Shown piece after piece: positions 7,047 to 9,218 of a DNA stretch of 9,218 bases. The stretch lies in assembly GCA_002508425.1 (NCBI GenBank), contig DAKU01000101.1, positions 1 through 9,218 on the forward strand, written 5' to 3'. Both the position numbers and the translations under genes were made by a program. The DNA comes from Methanosarcinaceae archaeon UBA470. GTDB taxonomy: Archaea; Halobacteriota; Methanosarcinia; Methanosarcinales; Methanosarcinaceae. How positions within the stretch are numbered: the first letter of the stretch is position 1; each line of letters starts with the position of its first letter. Below the pieces are notes generated by a model that saw only the letters and a list, made by a program, of their open reading frames with translations, ran no database searches and was not told where the DNA came from.

Positions 7047-7215
7047 AATTACCTGCTCTTTCAGAAAGGTTAATACTGTAGATCAAAGACAGTTTGTTAG
7101 TACATCTTTAAGGGATGAGAAGTCTCGTGAAGCTTTCATAAATTGGACTTTATTTCTGCTTATAATTCTACTAAAATTCAATGTAATGGCAAATATGTAT
7201 CACTCATTATAGAAA

Positions 7216-7226
7216 GGCTTTTAATT
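7216..7226 (+). promoter_or_regulatory. Candidate TATA box for the DUF1538-PII operon
   Basis: GGCTTTTAATT, preceded by AGAAA, is the best TATA-like element before the operon, centred about 48 bases before the ATG at 7270. It predicts a transcript start near 7248-7252 and a leader of about 20 bases, just long enough for the AAGGA at 7256-7260. The spacer is very AT-rich, so other elements (for example around 7150-7170) cannot be excluded. I see no RNA gene, repeat or convincing reading frame in 6994-7269 beyond this and the terminator. Confidence 0.4.
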
Positions 7227-7255
7227 TATCTCCACAATAACTAAAACCACATCTT

Positions 7256-7260
7256 AAGGA
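7256..7260 (+). promoter_or_regulatory. Shine-Dalgarno site for the first DUF1538 gene
   Basis: AAGGA lies 9 bases before the ATG at 7270 and supports that start. It contrasts with the two antiporter genes, which have no such site. Confidence 0.55.
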
Positions 7261-7269
7261 ACATATTTT

Positions 7270-7965
7270 ATGATACAAGGCTTCAAAGAGACATATAAAG
7301 AAGTAGTACAGGCAATATTGCCATTAACAGTAGCAGTCTTGGTAATTATGCTGCTGTTTATAGGTGTGGATCTCGGTCTTGTGATAACTTTTCTTAAAGG
7401 AGCCATATTTGTGATATTGGGTATGGGTCTTTTCCTGATGGGCGTTAAATTAGGGATGTTGCCCATTGGAGAAGCCATCGGCGCTGATCTGCCACAGCAT
7501 GGCTCGGTGATATTCATTGTGGTGATAGCATTCTTACTTTCTTTTATGGCAACGGTAGCTGAACCGGATGTAAGGGTGCTGAGCACCATGATCGAATCCG
7601 TCTCGGATAATGGCATACCGCGCAATATGCTGATACTTTCTATAGCCTTGGGTGTCGGTTTCTTTGTAGCCGCATCTATGCTCAGAATAATTTATGGTAT
7701 TCCTCTGAAGCATATGTTATTTGTCGGTTATTTGATCGTAATTTTACTATCCTTCTTTACACCAATTGAGTATCTTGCAATATCCTATGACTCAGGCGGT
7801 GTGACCACGGGTCCAGTGACAGTGCCTGTGATTCTGGCTCTTGGACTTGGAATCTCTTCTGTTCTTAAAGGCAAGTCTGAACTTTCGGAGAGTTTTGGAT
7901 TGATAGGGCTTGCATCTCTTGGTCCGATCCTGAGCTTGATGATCTTAGGAATTATATCGCATTGA
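7270..7965 (+). CDS. DUF1538 membrane protein, first subunit
   Basis: This 231-residue integral membrane protein has about seven hydrophobic segments (roughly 14-34, 36-58, 78-97, 119-141, 146-164, 182-198, 207-230) and no signal peptide. DUF1538 hallmarks are GMGLFLMGVKLGMLPIGE (~51-68), FMATVAEPDVRVL (92-104, with Glu98 and Arg102 inside or beside the membrane), YGIP (142-145) and YDSGGVTTGP (173-182, Asp174). Many bacterial DUF1538 proteins carry two copies of this unit in one chain of about 500 residues; here each copy is its own gene. From memory, a paired DUF1538 system (UmpAB of Halomonas) was reported as a Na+(Li+,K+)/H+ antiporter, which would fit this neighbourhood; I could not check this. 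The gene is first in a tight operon, and the next gene starts about 10 bases after its stop. Family is confident, function tentative. Confidence 0.88.
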   Translation: MIQGFKETYKEVVQAILPLTVAVLVIMLLFIGVDLGLVITFLKGAIFVILGMGLFLMGVKLGMLPIGEAIGADLPQHGSVIFIVVIAFLLSFMATVAEPDVRVLSTMIESVSDNGIPRNMLILSIALGVGFFVAASMLRIIYGIPLKHMLFVGYLIVILLSFFTPIEYLAISYDSGGVTTGPVTVPVILALGLGISSVLKGKSELSESFGLIGLASLGPILSLMILGIISH

Positions 7966-7975
7966 GTTGGAATCT

Positions 7976-8680
7976 ATGGAAGGAATTCTAGACATCACAA
8001 TTGAGGTTCTTCAGGCGCTTTTCCCCCTTGTGATATTTTTTATATTTTTCCAGCTGAAATATCTCAAACTTCCTTCCTTTGAGCTCATCAAGATCTTCAT
8101 AGGCATGTTAATGACGGCTGTAGGAATGATATTATTCCTGTATGGGGTTTACAATGGATTTTTCCCCATTGGATTTAAAATCGGAGAATTCTTTGGCAGC
8201 ATTGAACAAATGTGGATTCTGATACCAATAGGTTTTATTCTTGGTTTTCTGGCCACATTCGCTGAGCCTGCTGTGCGGGTACTCTGTTATCAGATAGAGA
8301 AGTCTTCAAGCGGATATATACGATCAAAGCTTATGCTTTACACTTTATCTTTTGGCGTTGCTGTATTTGTTGCTATCGCGATGGCTAAAATGGTCTATGG
8401 CATACCCTTTCTATACATCATTGTTCCTGGTTATCTGTTAGCATTGGTGCTACTATGGTTATCTGATAAAGACTTTATTGGTATTGCTTTTGATGCAGGA
8501 GGAGTTGCCACTGGTCCCATGGCTGTAACATTCCTTATGTCAATGGTCGTGGGTATGGCTTCTTCACACAGTGAAAGAGATGCCGTGGTTGATGGCTTTG
8601 GGCTTATTGCAATGATAGCTTTGGCACCTATCATATTTGTTATGCTTCTTGGTATATATGTGAAATATAAAAGGAGATGA
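7976..8680 (+). CDS. DUF1538 membrane protein, second subunit
   Basis: This 234-residue membrane protein is a diverged sister of the preceding gene product. It repeats the same landmarks at nearly identical positions: GMILFLYGVYNGFFPIG (50-66), FLATFAEPAVRVL (91-103, Glu97, Arg101), YGIP (141-144) and FDAGGVATGP (172-181, Asp173). A basic tail, KYKRR, ends the chain, suggesting a cytoplasmic C-terminus. A TTG at 7967 would add three residues. I prefer ATG 7976 because the opening IEVLQALFPLV then lines up with KEVVQAILPLT of the first subunit within one residue. Its ribosome site is weak (GGA 4 bases upstream), so translation may be coupled to the upstream gene. The paired acidic-Pro and Asp-Gly-Gly motifs in both chains suggest a heterodimer with two inverted or parallel units building one transport path (inference). 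Confidence 0.87.
   Translation: MEGILDITIEVLQALFPLVIFFIFFQLKYLKLPSFELIKIFIGMLMTAVGMILFLYGVYNGFFPIGFKIGEFFGSIEQMWILIPIGFILGFLATFAEPAVRVLCYQIEKSSSGYIRSKLMLYTLSFGVAVFVAIAMAKMVYGIPFLYIIVPGYLLALVLLWLSDKDFIGIAFDAGGVATGPMAVTFLMSMVVGMASSHSERDAVVDGFGLIAMIALAPIIFVMLLGIYVKYKRR
8671..8676 (+). promoter_or_regulatory. Shine-Dalgarno site inside the end of the second DUF1538 gene
   Basis: AAGGAG overlaps the last codons of the upstream gene and sits 8 bases before the ATG at 8685, with the upstream TGA (8678-8680) between. This is the strongest ribosome site in the window and implies high or coupled translation of the PII-like protein. Confidence 0.7.
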
Positions 8681-8684
8681 GGTA

Positions 8685-9038
8685 ATGTCGCAAGAAAATC
8701 AATTTTCTCTGGTAGTAACGATTGTAAAAAAGGGCTGGGGAGATAAGGTTGTAACGGCTTCCAGAAAAGCAGGAGCTAAAGGGGGTACTATCTTATTCGG
8801 TCGTGGTACCGGGGTGCATGAGAACAAAAGCCTGCTTGGTCTGATGATAGAACCTGAAAAAGAGATCGTTTTGACAATAGTAGAAGCTGGAATAACAGAT
8901 GAGATAATAGAGGCCATAAAGGATTCAGGTATTAATGATCCAGGATGTGGAATAGGATTTGTTGTGCCATTGGATAGTGTATTTGGTACTGCTCATGTAT
9001 TATGTGCTCTTGATCAGCTATCAAAGGATGAAAAGTAG
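8685..9038 (+). CDS. PII-like signalling protein (GlnB-like fold) paired with DUF1538 transporters
   Basis: This small cytosolic protein of 117 residues has the PII ferredoxin-like layout. The first strand is FSLVVTIVKKG (7-17), followed by helix DKVVTASRKAGAKGGTIL. Residues ~39-54 form a shortened, glycine-rich T-loop-like segment (GRGTGVHENKS), then strand EIVLTIVEAG and a helix. Residues 84-96 form a B-loop-like segment (NDPGCGIGFVVPL). The classical GlnB uridylylation motif and the usual nitrogen-regulator B-loop are not recognisable, so it should not be called GlnB or GlnK. PII-like proteins are typically trimers that bind adenine nucleotides and gate a neighbouring transporter, as GlnK does with Amt and SbtB with SbtA. 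Position four bases after a DUF1538 pair points to the same arrangement. Family fold is fairly sure; ligand and target are inferred. Confidence 0.83.
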   Translation: MSQENQFSLVVTIVKKGWGDKVVTASRKAGAKGGTILFGRGTGVHENKSLLGLMIEPEKEIVLTIVEAGITDEIIEAIKDSGINDPGCGIGFVVPLDSVFGTAHVLCALDQLSKDEK

Positions 9039-9068
9039 GTAATGTAGAACTCCTTGCTATTCAATCAC

Positions 9069-9097
9069 GTATTCAAATGAATACTATTTTTAAATAG
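9069..9097 (+). terminator. Terminator-like hairpin after the PII-like gene
   Basis: GTATTC (9069-9074) and GAATAC (9079-9084) form a perfect 6-bp stem with a four-base loop, followed by TATTTTT. A second palindrome, CTATTT-TT-AAATAG (9084-9097), shares one base with it. It lies 30 bases after the stop and could end the DUF1538-PII transcript. Because the next gene is convergent, it might act in both directions, though the reverse side has only short T-runs close by. Confidence 0.5.
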
Positions 9098-9162
9098 ACT
9101 TCCGGGAACTTTTCTATTTAGAGAAAAAGGAAAAAGAAGCAAAGCACCTAGGAAATTTATCT

Positions 9163-9218
9163 TTACAGATTATCTCTAACCCACTGTGCTCCGGCTTCCA
9201 GTACCTTCTTGTTGATAT
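9163..9218 (-). CDS. C-terminal end of an unidentified gene on the minus strand
   Basis: Read on the minus strand, the window edge opens in frame into INKKVLEAGAQWVRDNL followed by TAA at 9165-9163. The amphipathic helix with the AGAQWV turn has the composition of a genuine protein C-terminus rather than of random sequence, and beyond the stop the DNA becomes AT-rich and non-coding. Only about 18 codons are visible, too few to name a family. The gene would be convergent with the DUF1538-PII operon. Confidence 0.45.
   Translation of the reverse strand, partial: INKKVLEAGAQWVRDNL

Noticed and set aside
6828..7073. An 81-residue plus-strand frame with several cysteines, zinc-finger-like at first sight
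   Set aside because: It overlaps the restored frame of the stress protein, and its cysteines come from reading those codons out of frame.
7047..7215. Search for an RNA gene or riboswitch in the long spacer before the DUF1538 operon
   Set aside because: Only AT-rich sequence and very short inverted repeats such as GAGAAGTCTC are visible; no tRNA-like or conserved riboswitch pattern could be made out by eye.
7254..7625. A 123-residue minus-strand frame opposite the first DUF1538 gene
   Set aside because: It is the antisense shadow of a membrane protein gene, with the Ser/Thr/Pro-rich composition typical of such shadows.

Overview
The window looks like chromosome from a methylotrophic or acetoclastic methanogenic archaeon of the Methanosarcinales type (Methanolobus or Methanomethylovorans-like; genus not certain). 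The reasons are a methanogenesis marker 16 metalloprotein (a DUF39 domain joined to two 4Fe-4S motifs), a free-standing AN1 zinc finger, archaeal TATA-box promoters with very short leaders, AT-rich spacers and GGAG-type ribosome binding sites. No rRNA, tRNA, insertion sequence, CRISPR array or phage gene is visible.

Layout. Bases 1-372 hold the 3' part of a small unrecognised soluble protein. Bases 453-3767 are a two-gene transcription unit: a CPA2/KefB-type cation:proton antiporter with C-terminal TrkA/RCK domains, followed after 12 bases by methanogenesis marker 16. Bases 3912-4106 encode a 64-residue AN1 zinc-finger protein with its own, probably leaderless, promoter. Bases 4285-6342 encode a second antiporter, a close paralogue of the first, with a perfect 7-bp dyad between its TATA box and its start codon. 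Bases 6554-6993 are a universal stress protein gene broken by an in-frame TGA and by a one-base frameshift in an A-run. Bases 7270-9038 form a tight three-gene operon: two related DUF1538 membrane proteins followed by a PII-like signalling protein. The last ~55 bases carry the C-terminal codons of an unidentified gene on the minus strand, convergent with the operon.

How the genes fit together. Three of the transcription units concern, or plausibly concern, monovalent cation/proton exchange: two nucleotide-gated CPA2 antiporters and a paired DUF1538 membrane system with a PII-like regulator. The universal stress protein remnant, whose intact ancestor had a canonical ATP-binding motif, also fits an ion- or energy-stress theme. 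The most interesting candidate system is the DUF1538-DUF1538-PII operon, read here as a two-subunit membrane exchanger controlled by a small trimeric nucleotide sensor. That reading is inference from family knowledge and gene order, not something the sequence proves.
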